Assembly (NCBI RefSeq): GCF_000720485.1
Contig: NZ_JOAX01000003.1
Coordinates: 124,001-188,000, forward strand
Length of the DNA stretch: 64,000 nt
From: Streptomyces ochraceiscleroticus
GTDB lineage: Bacteria; Actinomycetota; Actinomycetes; Streptomycetales; Streptomycetaceae
Reading direction: 5' to 3'
The translations under genes and the position numbers were made by a program. The notes under the pieces are model-generated. The model did no database searches. It worked only from the letters and a program-made list of their open reading frames with translations, and was not told the DNA's origin. The number at the start of each line of letters is the position of its first letter. Position 1 is the first letter of the stretch. Positions 30,572-40,063 of the stretch are shown piece after piece.

Positions 30572-31927
30572 GTGCGTCCTTCCGTCCCGCTGATGCTCCT
30601 GAGCGCCGTCCTCGCCGCCGGCACGCTGACCGCCTGCGGCGGCGGCTCCGGGAGCGACCCGGATGTCGTCAAGGTCTCGTTCAAGCAGTCCACGGACAAC
30701 CGGGTCCGGGTCATGGACACGTACCTGGCCGGGATGAAGAAAGAGTTCGAGAAGGCGAACCCGGGCAAGCAGGTCAAGCTGGTGCCGATCAAGGCACCGG
30801 ACTCCGAGTACTACACGAAGCTCCAGCAGATGCTGCGCTCCCCCAAGACCGCGCCCGACCTCGTCTACGAAGACACCTTCCTCATCAACTCCGACATCAC
30901 CAGCGGCTACCTGAAGCCCCTCGATCCCTACCTGGACAAGTGGCGGGACTGGGAGCAGTTCATCGATACCGCGAAGACCGCGGCCAGGGGCGAGGACGGC
31001 AAGACGTACGGCGTGCCCGACGGCACCGACACCCGCGGCCTGTGGTTCAGCAAGGACATCTTCAAGAAGGCAGGCCTGCCGGAGGACTGGCAGCCGAAGA
31101 ACTGGGACGACATCCTCGAAACCGCCCGCACCATCAAGAAGAAGGTCCCCGACGTCATCCCGCTGAACGTCTACACCGGCAAGCCCGCGGGTGAGATGGC
31201 CACGATGCAGGGCTTCGAGATGCTGCTCTACGGCACGGGCGAGGACCCGCTGTACGACCCGGACCAGAAGAAGTGGGTCGCCGGCGGCAAGGGCTTCACG
31301 GACTCCCTGAAGTTCGTGGAGACCGTGTACAAGGAGAAGCTCGGCCCGGAGGTCTCCGACGCGCTCGACCCGAACATCGGCGCCCGCGCCCGCGGCGAGC
31401 TGATGCCCGAGGGCAAGCTCGCCATCAACCTGGACGGCTCCTGGCTGCCCCAGGACTGGATCAAGGGCTCGGGCCACGAATGGCCCGAGTGGTCTCAGGA
31501 GCTGGGCCTCGCGCACATGCCCACCCAGCACGGCCGGGCCCCCGGAAAGGTGAGCATGTCGGGCGGCTGGACGTGGGCGATCCCGGCCAAGGCGGGCAAC
31601 CCGGATCTGGCCTTCGAGTTCATCAAGACCATGCAGACCAAGAAGAACGCGCAGAAGTGGTACATCGCCAACTCCGGCATCGCGGTCCGCAAGGACGTCG
31701 CCGAGGACCCGCAGTACGTGAAGGCGCAGCCCGGCATCAAGTTCTTCACGGACCTGGTCGCGCACACCCACTACCGGCCGGCCTACCCCGTGTACCCGAA
31801 GGTCTCCACCGCGATCCAGGAAGCCATGGAGGGCGTCACGACGGGCGACACCTCGGTGGCGGAGGCGGCGAAGACCTATGACGAGGAGCTGGATTCGATC
31901 ACGAACGGCGAAGTGGTCGGGAAGTGA
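30572..31927 (+). CDS. Sugar ABC transporter substrate-binding lipoprotein
   Basis: CUT1-type extracellular binding protein of 451 aa, GTG 30572 with GGAGG upstream. The lipobox LTAC gives lipidated C22. Family 1 solute-binding fold follows, with residues expected to bind an oligosaccharide. The stop overlaps the first permease. Specificity (trehalose, maltose, xylobiose and so on) cannot be decided from sequence alone; nearness to glucan and trehalose genes is only suggestive. Confidence 0.9.
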   Translation: MRPSVPLMLLSAVLAAGTLTACGGGSGSDPDVVKVSFKQSTDNRVRVMDTYLAGMKKEFEKANPGKQVKLVPIKAPDSEYYTKLQQMLRSPKTAPDLVYEDTFLINSDITSGYLKPLDPYLDKWRDWEQFIDTAKTAARGEDGKTYGVPDGTDTRGLWFSKDIFKKAGLPEDWQPKNWDDILETARTIKKKVPDVIPLNVYTGKPAGEMATMQGFEMLLYGTGEDPLYDPDQKKWVAGGKGFTDSLKFVETVYKEKLGPEVSDALDPNIGARARGELMPEGKLAINLDGSWLPQDWIKGSGHEWPEWSQELGLAHMPTQHGRAPGKVSMSGGWTWAIPAKAGNPDLAFEFIKTMQTKKNAQKWYIANSGIAVRKDVAEDPQYVKAQPGIKFFTDLVAHTHYRPAYPVYPKVSTAIQEAMEGVTTGDTSVAEAAKTYDEELDSITNGEVVGK

Positions 31928-32844
31928 GTGCCGTCGGTACGCGCTCCGCGGCCGAAAAGTCCACCGCGGCCCCCGCCGTCCGGCGCCCGCGCCGCAGCCT
32001 GGCGCGGGCCCTGCCGGTGGCCCCCGGCGTCGTCCTGCTGCTGCTCTTCCTCGCGGGCCCGATCGGCTACTGCGTCTACCTGGCCTTCACCGACCTCCAG
32101 TTGACCGGCCAGGCGGAGTCGTCCTTCGTCGGCCTGGACAACTTCACCGAGGCGTTCGGCGACAAGGACTTCCTCAATGCCGTCTGGCTGACGCTGGTCT
32201 TCACGGTCGTCTCGTCCCTGATCGGCCAGAACATCCTGGGCCTGACGCTCGCGGCCCTGATGCAGCGCGCCTCCGGACCGGTGCGTACGCTCACCGGCGG
32301 CATCGTGGTGGCGGCCTGGGTGCTCCCGGAGGTGGTGGCGGGCTTCCTGCTCTACGCCTTCTTCCGCCGCGAAGGCACCCTGAACGCAGTGCTCGACTGG
32401 CTGCATCTGCCGGCCCAGAACTGGCTCTACACCCTGCCGATCCTGGCGGTCTCCTTCGCCAACGTCTGGCGCGGCACGGCCTTTTCGATGCTGGTGTACT
32501 CGGCGGCCCTGAACGAGATCCCCAAGGAGATCACCGAGGCCGCGCAGGTCGACGGCGCGAGCGGCCGGCGCCGCATGTGGCACATCACGCTCCCGATGAT
32601 CCGCCGCTCCATCGGCACCAACCTGATGCTCAACACCCTCCAGACCCTCTCGGTCTTCGGTCTGATCTGGGTGATGACCCGTGGCGGCCCCGGCAGCCGC
32701 AGCCAGACGCTCCCCTTGTACATGTACGAACAGGCATTCCAGAACAGCATGATCGGCTACGCGACGGCCGTGGCCCTGCTCCTGCTCCTGGTCGGCTCCC
32801 TCTTCTCCCTCGTCTACATGCGCCTGCTGCGCACGGAGGTCTGA
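31924..32844 (+). CDS. Sugar ABC transporter permease (MalF/LacF type)
   Basis: 306 aa, about six TM helices, GTG 31924 overlapping the preceding stop (GTGA). The EAA loop EAAQVDGASGRRRMWHITLP (from 32533) contacts the ATPase. The long N-terminal arm before TM1 fits the MalF-side permease. Operon member 2 of 3. Confidence 0.9.
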   Translation: MSAVGTRSAAEKSTAAPAVRRPRRSLARALPVAPGVVLLLLFLAGPIGYCVYLAFTDLQLTGQAESSFVGLDNFTEAFGDKDFLNAVWLTLVFTVVSSLIGQNILGLTLAALMQRASGPVRTLTGGIVVAAWVLPEVVAGFLLYAFFRREGTLNAVLDWLHLPAQNWLYTLPILAVSFANVWRGTAFSMLVYSAALNEIPKEITEAAQVDGASGRRRMWHITLPMIRRSIGTNLMLNTLQTLSVFGLIWVMTRGGPGSRSQTLPLYMYEQAFQNSMIGYATAVALLLLLVGSLFSLVYMRLLRTEV

Positions 32845-33696
32845 GTGGCCCGCTCCGCGAAGCGCACCCCGGCCGCCCGCCGCGCCACCCGCCGCCTCGC
32901 GGCGGACGCGGCGCTCCTGGTGGTCGCGGCGGCCTTCGTCCTTCCCCTGGCCTGGGTGATCCTCTCCTCCCTGGACGCGCAGGCCGACCTGAGGGTGAAG
33001 ATCCCCGAAGAGTTCACCTTCGGCAACTTCGACGCGGTCCTCGTCCCCGAGGTGACCTTCACCCCGCTCCTCAACAGCCTGATCCTGTGCGGCGGAGCGA
33101 CCCTCCTGACGATCGTCTGCGCGGCCCTGGCGGCCTACCCGCTGTCCCGCTACCGCTCCCGTACGGGCGGCGCCTTCCTGGCCACGATCCTCTTCGCCAC
33201 CTGCCTGCCGATCACGGCGATCATGGTCCCGGTGTACGCCCTGTTCGTCCAGGTCGAACTGATCGACACCATGCACGGGACGATCCTGTTCTTCGCGGCG
33301 TCCCAACTCCCCTTCGCCGTATGGCTCATGAAGAACTTCATGGACGGTGTACCGAAGGAGCTGGAGGAGGCCGCCTGGACCGACGGCGCCTCGACCGTGC
33401 AGTCCCTGCTCCGTGTCGTCCTGCCCCTGATGGGGCCGGGCATCGCGGTCGTGACCGTCTACTCCTTCGTCATGATGTGGGGCAACTTCTTCGTCCCCTT
33501 CATGCTCCTGCTCGACCCCGAGCAGATGCCCGCCTCGGTCAGCATCAACGACTTCTTCGGCAACCGCGGGACCGTGGTCTACGGCCAGCTCGCGGCCTTC
33601 TCCCTCATCTACTCGACCCCGGTGCTGCTCCTGTACATCCTGATCGCCCGCCGCCTGGGCGGCGGCTTCGCACTGGGCGGGGCGGTGAAGGGCTGA
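32845..33696 (+). CDS. Sugar ABC transporter permease (MalG/LacG type)
   Basis: 283 aa, six TM helices, starting immediately after the upstream stop with no gap. Its EAA loop reads EEAAWTDGASTVQSLLRVVL. No ATPase gene follows. In Streptomyces several CUT1 importers share the multi-sugar ATPase MsiK encoded elsewhere, which is the likely partner here by family precedent. Confidence 0.9.
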   Translation: MARSAKRTPAARRATRRLAADAALLVVAAAFVLPLAWVILSSLDAQADLRVKIPEEFTFGNFDAVLVPEVTFTPLLNSLILCGGATLLTIVCAALAAYPLSRYRSRTGGAFLATILFATCLPITAIMVPVYALFVQVELIDTMHGTILFFAASQLPFAVWLMKNFMDGVPKELEEAAWTDGASTVQSLLRVVLPLMGPGIAVVTVYSFVMMWGNFFVPFMLLLDPEQMPASVSINDFFGNRGTVVYGQLAAFSLIYSTPVLLLYILIARRLGGGFALGGAVKG

Positions 33697-33823
33697 CGGG
33701 GCATCAATACGCCTAACTGACAACTGTGTTGCGCCACGCTCGGCATTTCTGTGGCGGCACGCGCGGCCGCGACGGAAGACTTGACACCTCTCTTCTCGCC
33801 CATCTCCACCAAGAGGTGCATGC

Positions 33824-34372
33824 ATGTCGCGTTCCTCGCGCTTGTCGCGCGCATCCCGCCTGACCGCCGTCGCCGCGCTGCTCGCCGCGGCCGGGGTTCC
33901 AGTGGCGTCCGCCCCCGCGCACGCGGTGGGTACCGAGGTCGTCTGCAACGGCTCCCAGGACCAGAAATACTCGCCCGGCCTGAAGCTGGTCGCCACCCCA
34001 CAGACCTTCTCGGAGACCACGACGTACGACATCTGCCGGCCACTGAGCGAGCTGGGCATCGCTTCCGGCACCTCTGAAAGCACGGGAAAGACGCCACCGA
34101 TGACCTGCGTCGACGCCCTGCGGAACAACCACGTGAGCAAGAAGATCACCTGGAACACCGGGAAGACGAGCACCTTCACCTATGACGTGACCGCGACGCA
34201 CGTGGGCGGGCAGACCGTGGTCACCAGGACCGGCACGATCACTTCCGGGGCGTTCGCCGGCCAACCGGCCCGAGAAGTCATCACCGGCCCGACCCCGGAC
34301 ACGCTCAAGTGCCTGAAGGGCGGCATCACCGAGCGCACGGGGGTGGCCACGCTGACGATCTTCGCCCTGTGA
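33824..34372 (+). CDS. Small secreted protein of unknown function
   Basis: 182 aa, ATG 33824 with AGAGG 8 bases upstream. A signal peptide (about 1-34, ending PAHA-V) is followed by a domain of about 150 residues rich in Thr/Ser. Four cysteines (in EVVCNG, YDICRP, PMTCVD, TLKCLK) could form two disulfides. No known enzymatic motif. It is read in the same direction as the ABC importer but 127 bases downstream and probably has its own promoter. Confidence 0.8.
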   Translation: MSRSSRLSRASRLTAVAALLAAAGVPVASAPAHAVGTEVVCNGSQDQKYSPGLKLVATPQTFSETTTYDICRPLSELGIASGTSESTGKTPPMTCVDALRNNHVSKKITWNTGKTSTFTYDVTATHVGGQTVVTRTGTITSGAFAGQPAREVITGPTPDTLKCLKGGITERTGVATLTIFAL

Positions 34373-34392
34373 CCCACCGCTGCCGACGAGGG

Positions 34393-34570
34393 CTGAGCGA
34401 GCGCTCAGAGATCCCCGCGATTTGGCCGAGAACCCACTCGCCAATCAGTCACGGTCCGTGAAAAAATCACCCATCGTTACAAGATCACTCTGTGCAACCC
34501 GTAGATTGCTACGAGTTTTCGAAGCGATGGGTAAAACTACCCGCGTAGACATATCTGGGTCGCTTACGGT
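34393..34570. promoter_or_regulatory. AT-rich control region upstream of the XRE gene
   Basis: This is one of the most AT-rich stretches in the window. It holds a 7-bp-arm hairpin (34393-34408, probable terminator of the secreted-protein gene) and the perfect palindrome TCACGGTCCGTGA (34449-34461). It also has an 8-bp inverted repeat ACCCATCG/CGATGGGT (34469-34476 and 34525-34532) enclosing CGTAG-N4-CTACG. TAGATT at 34502-34507 and TAGACA at 34546-34551 are possible -10 elements. This density of symmetry suggests autoregulation of the following gene. Confidence 0.45.
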
Positions 34571-35278
34571 GTGGCGGTGCACACGCCAGACAGGGGCGAG
34601 CGCCGCCCACCCTTCGACGCCCAGTCCGCCAAGCGCATGCGCGAGGCTCTCGGAATGACGCCCGCGCATGTCGCGTACGGCATCAACGCCGCGTACGGAA
34701 AACCGATTCAGCCACGGACGATCGTCGCCTGGGAGCGGGGTGAGGGATCGCCGACGGAGAGCGAGCTGAACGCGCTCGCGGGGGCGCTGTGGTGCGCGCC
34801 CGGCGATCTGCTCGGGACGCCCGACACCTTGCGCGAGTACCGGATCGCCCGCGGCATCGCCGCCGACGACCTCGCACTGCGGATCGGTATGGAGATCCCG
34901 GCGTACGAGCGGATGGAAGCCACCGGGCAGTGGCAGGGCAACGACCGGCAGGCCGCCGCCCTGAAGGCCGTGCTGGATCTGCCGCTGCCCGCGCTGGTCC
35001 GGCTGACCGGCCGGGCCCAGCAGCTCGCGGAGATGCTGCGCGGCGCCGCGACCACCCGCTGGCAGGCGTATGTGCGACCGGTGTGCAAGCTGCTCGGGCT
35101 GCCGAAGCCGGAGGTGCAGAAGGCGCTGGAGTACCTCTTCGAGGAGTACCACCGGCGGATGGCCGGGACTCTGGGCTGGGGCGGCGGGACCGAGAGCGCG
35201 GCGGAGTCCAGCGACGCGGGCCGCGAGTTCGTGCGCGACGTGCTCGACCACTTCTGGGAGCAGGTCGGAGAGAGGTGA
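34571..35278 (+). CDS. XRE-family helix-turn-helix regulator
   Basis: 235 aa with two XRE-like HTH segments: residues about 20-75 (KRMREALGMTPAHVAYGIN...VAWERGEGSPT) and a weaker second copy around 85-125 (YRIARGIAADDLALRIGM). The C-terminal half (about 130-235) is helical and unassigned. Starts at GTG 34571 or GTG 34577; there is no strong ribosome site, so leaderless translation is possible. It converges on pfkA. Target and ligand are unknown. Confidence 0.85.
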   Translation: MAVHTPDRGERRPPFDAQSAKRMREALGMTPAHVAYGINAAYGKPIQPRTIVAWERGEGSPTESELNALAGALWCAPGDLLGTPDTLREYRIARGIAADDLALRIGMEIPAYERMEATGQWQGNDRQAAALKAVLDLPLPALVRLTGRAQQLAEMLRGAATTRWQAYVRPVCKLLGLPKPEVQKALEYLFEEYHRRMAGTLGWGGGTESAAESSDAGREFVRDVLDHFWEQVGER

Positions 35279-35293
35279 CCGGGCGGGTCCGCA

Positions 35294-35318
35294 CGCCGGG
35301 CCCGCGCAGGGCCCGGCG
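35294..35318. terminator. Bidirectional hairpin between XRE gene and pfkA
   Basis: Arms CGCCGGGCCC (35294-35303) and GGGCCCGGCG (35309-35318) around GCGCA, centred in the 68-base convergent gap. Confidence 0.7.
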
Positions 35319-35346
35319 GCGGCCGCCGTTCAGTACAGCGGACGGA

Positions 35347-36372
35347 TCAGAAGACCGACTCGGCCTCGTCCATGCGGTTCGCCGGCACGGTCTTCAGGTG
35401 GGTGACCGCCTCGGCGAGCGGGACCATCGTGATGTCCGTACCGCGCAGCGCCGTCATCTTGCCGAACTCGCCGCGGTGCGCGGCCTCGACCGCGTGCCAG
35501 CCGAAACGGGTGGCGAGGACACGGTCGTACGCGGTGGGGGTGCCGCCGCGCTGCACGTGGCCGAGGATGACCGGGCGGGCCTCCTTGCCGAGCCGCTTCT
35601 CCAGCTCGACGGCGAGCTTGGTGCCGATGCCCTGGAAGCGCTCGTGGCCGAACTGGTCGATCTCGCCCTTGGCGTAGTCCATCGTGCCCTCGGCGGGGTG
35701 CGCGCCCTCGGCGACGCAGACGACGGCGAACTTCTTGCCCCGGGCGAAGCGCTCCTCGACCATCTTGACCAGGTCGTTCACATCGAAGGGACGTTCCGGC
35801 AGGCAGATGCCGTGGGCGCCGCCGGCCATGCCGGACTCCAGAGCGATCCAGCCCGCGTGGCGGCCCATGACCTCGACGACCATGACGCGCTGGTGCGACT
35901 CGGCGGTGGTCTTCAGCCGGTCGATGGCCTCGGTCGCGACGCCGACGGCCGTGTCGAAGCCGAAGGTGCGGTCGGTGGAGGAGATGTCGTTGTCGATCGT
36001 CTTGGGCACGCCGACCACGGGCAGCCCGGCGTCGGCGAGCATCCGGGCCGCGGTGAGCGTGCCCTCGCCGCCGATCGGGATGAGCACGTCGATGCCGTAC
36101 TCCTTCGACATGTCCTTGGCGTCCTCGCACGCCTGGCGCAGCCGGGCGCGCTCCAGGCGGGAGGAGCCGAGGATCGTGCCGCCGCGGGCGAGGATGCCGC
36201 CGACGGCGTCGAGGTCGAGCTTCCGGTAACGGCCGTCGAGCAGACCAGCAAAGCCGTCCTCGAAGCCGATGACCTCGTCGTCGTGCTCGGTGACGGCGCG
36301 GTGCACCACAGAGCGGATCACGGCGTTGAGGCCGGGGCAGTCGCCGCCCGCGGTCAGGACTCCGATACGCAT
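35347..36372 (-). CDS. pfkA: 6-phosphofructokinase
   Basis: 341 aa from ATG 36372 with AGGAG 10 bases upstream; the reading frame continues far upstream only because it is antisense to pta/ackA. Phosphorylates fructose-6-phosphate to fructose-1,6-bisphosphate. Visible motifs: N-terminal LTAGGDCPGLNA, IGGEGTL, PKTIDNDI (catalytic Asp in TIDND), EVMGRHAGWIA and the C-terminal HVQRGG. Glycine follows GGE where PPi-dependent enzymes usually carry Asp, favouring ATP as donor, as in the actinobacterial group with K in PKTIDND. Divergent from pta; together they bracket glycolysis and acetate overflow. Confidence 0.95.
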   Translation of the reverse strand: MRIGVLTAGGDCPGLNAVIRSVVHRAVTEHDDEVIGFEDGFAGLLDGRYRKLDLDAVGGILARGGTILGSSRLERARLRQACEDAKDMSKEYGIDVLIPIGGEGTLTAARMLADAGLPVVGVPKTIDNDISSTDRTFGFDTAVGVATEAIDRLKTTAESHQRVMVVEVMGRHAGWIALESGMAGGAHGICLPERPFDVNDLVKMVEERFARGKKFAVVCVAEGAHPAEGTMDYAKGEIDQFGHERFQGIGTKLAVELEKRLGKEARPVILGHVQRGGTPTAYDRVLATRFGWHAVEAAHRGEFGKMTALRGTDITMVPLAEAVTHLKTVPANRMDEAESVF

Positions 36373-36648
36373 CGTGCTGAGTCTCCTGTGCTCGATGTTG
36401 GTTCTGGTGAGCCGGTGCGATTGTTTCACGGGCCGGTGACCGGCGCCCCACACGTCTCGGGTACCCCCACTCCGGGTACCCCGCGCAGAGGTGGTCACCC
36501 GCCTCGGCGGCCCCTCTTCGCGCACGGGCGCGCACCATGGACACTGGGAGAGCGGCCTATCCACTGACGCAGGTATTGTCAAGGGGGGCAAGCCCGCCAT
36601 AACGGATAATTTTTCTCTGTGAGCAACGGAAAAGGACGGAGATCGCAC

Positions 36649-38748
36649 GTGACGCGGAGCGTGTACGTGACCGGCATCGGCCGTGGCGACGGACGCCAGG
36701 TGATCGAGCTGGGGGTCATGGAGCTGCTGACCCGCCATGTCGACCGGGTCGGCGTCTTCCGGCCGCTCGTGCACGACGACGGCCCGGACCGCCTCTTCGA
36801 CCTGCTGCGGTCGCGGTACCGCCTCACCCAGCCCGCCGACTCGGTGTACGGCATGGGCTACGAGGCGGCGGGCACCCTGCAGGCCGAGCGGGGCACCGAC
36901 GAGCTGGTCTCGCACCTGGTGGACCGCTTCCACGCCGTGGCCAGGGAGTACGACTACGTCCTCGTGCTGGGCACGGACTACGCCGACACCAATCTGCCGG
37001 ACGAGCTGAGCCTGAACGCGCGGCTGGCGAACGAGTTCGGTGCCTCGGTGCTGCCGGTCGTCGCGGGCCGCGACCAGGAGTCGGAGTCCGTACGGGCCGA
37101 GGCCCGCAACGCCTACCGCGCCTTCGACTCCATGGGCTGCGACGTGGTCGCCATGGTCGTGAACCGGGTGGCCCCGGCCGACCGCGAGGCCGTCGTGGAG
37201 CGGCTGGCGGCGCACCTCCCGGTGCCCTGCTACGCGCTCCCCGAGGACAGCTCGCTCTCCGCGCCGACCGTGTCCCAGATCGTGCACACCCTCGGCGGCG
37301 AGGTGCTGCTCGGCGACGACTCGGGCCTGGCCCGGGACGCCCGCGACTTCGTCTTCGGCGGCGCCATGCTGCCGACGTTCCTCAAGGCGCTGACCGACGG
37401 CTGCCTGGTCGTCGCCCCCGGGGACCGCGCGGACCTGATCATCGGCGCGCTCGCCGCGCACAGCGCGGGCGCCCCGCCCATCGCGGGCGTGCTGCTCACC
37501 CTCGGCGAGCGTCCGGGCCCGGACATCATGGCGCTGGCCGCCCGGCTGGCTCCCGGTACGCCGGTGATATCCGTGCCCGGCGGGTCCTTCCCGACGGCCG
37601 GCGAGCTGTTCGCCATCGAGGGCAAGATGAGCGCCGCCTCGCCGCGCAAGGCCGAGACCGCCCTCGGGCTGTTCGAGCGGCACGTGGACACCGTCGAGCT
37701 GACCAAGCGCATCTCGGTACTGAAGTCCGACCGCGTCACCCCGATGATGTTCGAGCACGAGCTGATCGAGCGGTCCCGCTCCGGGCGCCGCCGGGTCGTG
37801 CTGCCCGAGGGCAGCGAGGAGCGCGTGCTGCGCGCCGCCGACGTGCTGCTCCGCCGGGACGTGTGCGATTTGACGCTGCTGGGCGAGGAGGAGGCGATCC
37901 GCAAGCGCGCCTCCGACCTCTCCATCGACCTGGGCGACGCTCAGATCATCGACCCGCAGACCGCGCCGGTGCGCGAGCGCTTCGCCGAGCGGTACGCGGA
38001 GCTGCGCGCCCACAAAGGCGTGACGCAGGAGCTGGCGTACGACGTGGTCGCCGACGTGTCGTACTTCGGCACGCTGATGGTCCAGGAGGGCCTGGCCGAC
38101 GGCATGGTGTCGGGCGCCGTGCACTCCACCGCCGCCACGATCCGGCCCGCCTTCGAGGTCATCAAGACCAAGCCGGACGCCCAGATCGTCTCGTCCGTCT
38201 TCTTCATGTGCCTGGCCGACCGGGTGCTCGTGTACGGCGACTGCGCGGTCAACCCGGACCCGAACGCCGAGCAGCTGGCCGACATCGCCATCCAGTCCGC
38301 CGCCACCGCCGCGCAGTTCGGCGTCGAGCCGCGGATCGCGATGCTCTCGTACTCCACCGGCACCTCCGGCTCCGGCGCGGACGTGGACAAGGTGCGCAAG
38401 GCCACCGAGCTGGTCCGTGAGCGCCGGCCCGACCTGCTGGTGGAGGGCCCGATCCAGTACGACGCGGCGGTGGACGCGAGCGTCGCCCGCACCAAGCTGC
38501 CGGAGTCCGAGGTCGCGGGCCGGGCCACCGTGCTGGTGTTCCCGGACCTGAACACCGGCAACAACACCTACAAGGCCGTGCAGCGGTCGGCCGGCGCGGT
38601 CGCCGTCGGCCCGGTGCTGCAGGGCCTGCGCAAGCCGGTCAACGACCTCTCGCGCGGCGCCCTGGTGCAGGACATCGTCAACACCGTCGCCATCACGGCC
38701 ATCCAGGCCCAGGGCGGCACCGCTCAAGACGCACCGTCCGGCCGCTGA
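36649..38748 (+). CDS. pta: Phosphate acetyltransferase
   Basis: Converts acetyl-CoA and phosphate to acetyl-phosphate. 699 aa from GTG 36649 (VTRSVYVTGIG), chosen because GGAG lies 7 bases upstream; a GTG at 36619 would add ten residues but has no ribosome site. This is the long form: a BioD-like N-terminal half, a DRTGG middle domain, and the PTA_PTB catalytic domain (about 370-690, with SYSTGTSGSG and PDLNTGN). It is followed 42 bases later by ackA. The 276-base divergent region toward pfkA contains an AT-rich patch with TTGTCA (36576) and GATAAT (36605), but the spacing is poor for a standard promoter. Confidence 0.95.
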   Translation: MTRSVYVTGIGRGDGRQVIELGVMELLTRHVDRVGVFRPLVHDDGPDRLFDLLRSRYRLTQPADSVYGMGYEAAGTLQAERGTDELVSHLVDRFHAVAREYDYVLVLGTDYADTNLPDELSLNARLANEFGASVLPVVAGRDQESESVRAEARNAYRAFDSMGCDVVAMVVNRVAPADREAVVERLAAHLPVPCYALPEDSSLSAPTVSQIVHTLGGEVLLGDDSGLARDARDFVFGGAMLPTFLKALTDGCLVVAPGDRADLIIGALAAHSAGAPPIAGVLLTLGERPGPDIMALAARLAPGTPVISVPGGSFPTAGELFAIEGKMSAASPRKAETALGLFERHVDTVELTKRISVLKSDRVTPMMFEHELIERSRSGRRRVVLPEGSEERVLRAADVLLRRDVCDLTLLGEEEAIRKRASDLSIDLGDAQIIDPQTAPVRERFAERYAELRAHKGVTQELAYDVVADVSYFGTLMVQEGLADGMVSGAVHSTAATIRPAFEVIKTKPDAQIVSSVFFMCLADRVLVYGDCAVNPDPNAEQLADIAIQSAATAAQFGVEPRIAMLSYSTGTSGSGADVDKVRKATELVRERRPDLLVEGPIQYDAAVDASVARTKLPESEVAGRATVLVFPDLNTGNNTYKAVQRSAGAVAVGPVLQGLRKPVNDLSRGALVQDIVNTVAITAIQAQGGTAQDAPSGR

Positions 38749-38790
38749 CCCCCGTATCCCCACTCCCGTAACCGAACCGAAAGCTTTTCC

Positions 38791-40002
38791 ATGACTGCCG
38801 ACGCCACCCGAGTCCTCGTCCTGAACTCCGGATCCTCCTCGCTGAAGTACCAGCTCCTGGACATGAACGGGGGCACCCGGCTGGCGGTGGGGCTGGTCGA
38901 GCGGATCGGCGAGCCGGCCTCGCGGCTGGTGCACACTCCGCTGGCCGCCGGCGGCGACAAGCGCGAGCGCACGGAGCCGATGCCCGACCACGACGCCGCG
39001 CTGAAGGCCGTCGCGGACGAGCTGTCGGAGGACGGGCTGGGGCTGGACTCCCCCGAGCTGGCCGCGATCGGCCACCGGGTGGTGCACGGCGGGCTGAAGC
39101 TGACCGAGCCGACCGTCATCGACGACGCGGTGCTCAAGGAGATCGAGCGGCTGGTGCCGGTGGCGCCGCTGCACAACCCGGCCAACCTCACCGGCATCCG
39201 GACCGCGCAGCGGCTCCGCCCGGACCTGCCTCAGGTCGCGGTCTTCGACACCGCCTTCCACTCGACGATGCCGGAGTACGCGGCCCGGTACGCGATCGAC
39301 GTGGAGACCGCGGACGCGCACCGCGTGCGCCGGTACGGCTTCCACGGCACCTCGCACGCCTACGTCTCCCGGGAGACCGCCAAGCTGCTCGGCAAGCAGC
39401 CGGAGGACGTCAACGTCATCGTGCTGCACCTGGGCAACGGCGCCTCCGCCTCGGCGGTGGCGGGCGGCCGCTGCGTGGACACCTCGATGGGTCTGACCCC
39501 GCTGGAGGGCCTGGTCATGGGCACCCGCTCGGGCGACATCGACCCGGCGGTGATCTTCCATCTGGAGCGCAACGCGGGAATGTCCAGCGAGGAGATCGAC
39601 GCCCTGCTCAACAAGAAGAGCGGCCTGATGGGGCTCTGCGGCGACAACGACATGCGGGAGATCCGGCGGCGGATCGACGAGGGCGACAAGCGGGCGGCGC
39701 TCGCGTTCGACATCTACATACACCGGCTGCGCAAGTACATCGGCGCCTACACCGCGGTGCTGGGCCGGGTCGACGCGGTGGCGTTCACGGCGGGCGTCGG
39801 CGAGAACGCGGCGCCGGTGCGGGAGGCCGCGGTGCTGGGCCTGGAGGAGATGGGGCTGGCGGTGGACGCGCGGCTGAACGCCGAGCGGTCCGACGAGGCC
39901 CGGATCATTTCCCCCGAATACGCCCGCGTGGTGGTCGCCGTGGTGCCGACCGACGAGGAGCTGGAGATCGCCAACCAGACATACGCACTGGTCAGCAGCT
40001 AG
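38791..40002 (+). CDS. ackA: Acetate kinase
   Basis: 403 aa. Makes acetate and ATP from acetyl-phosphate, completing the pathway begun by pta directly upstream. ASKHA-fold motifs are clear: LVLNSGSSSLKYQL at the N-terminus, FHGTSHAYVS, HLGNGASASAV, MGLTPLEGLVMGTRSGDIDP, and FTAGVGENA near the C-terminus. Start ATG 38791 has only a weak GAAAG ribosome site, consistent with translation linked to pta. Confidence 0.96.
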   Translation: MTADATRVLVLNSGSSSLKYQLLDMNGGTRLAVGLVERIGEPASRLVHTPLAAGGDKRERTEPMPDHDAALKAVADELSEDGLGLDSPELAAIGHRVVHGGLKLTEPTVIDDAVLKEIERLVPVAPLHNPANLTGIRTAQRLRPDLPQVAVFDTAFHSTMPEYAARYAIDVETADAHRVRRYGFHGTSHAYVSRETAKLLGKQPEDVNVIVLHLGNGASASAVAGGRCVDTSMGLTPLEGLVMGTRSGDIDPAVIFHLERNAGMSSEEIDALLNKKSGLMGLCGDNDMREIRRRIDEGDKRAALAFDIYIHRLRKYIGAYTAVLGRVDAVAFTAGVGENAAPVREAAVLGLEEMGLAVDARLNAERSDEARIISPEYARVVVAVVPTDEELEIANQTYALVSS

Positions 40003-40050
40003 TTTTCGGCGCTTCCGCCAGGTGGAATATTCCGCTCTGAAACAAACCGA

Positions 40051-40056
40051 TAGGAT
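40051..40056 (+). promoter_or_regulatory. Possible pyk -10 element
   Basis: TAGGAT matches the actinobacterial TAGRRT -10 consensus and ends 7 bases before the pyk ATG, which would give a nearly leaderless transcript. The -35 match (around 40028-40033) is poor. Confidence 0.35.
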
Positions 40057-40063
40057 TCAGCTC

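Noticed and set aside
36576..36610. TTGTCA and GATAAT as a pta promoter
   Set aside because: The spacing is 23 bases, too long for a normal sigma factor; no better pairing found.
36373..39723. 1458-aa minus-strand frame fused to pfkA
   Set aside because: Upstream of the pfkA ATG at 36372 it is only antisense to pta and ackA; PfkA has the standard 341-aa length and a good ribosome site at its ATG.
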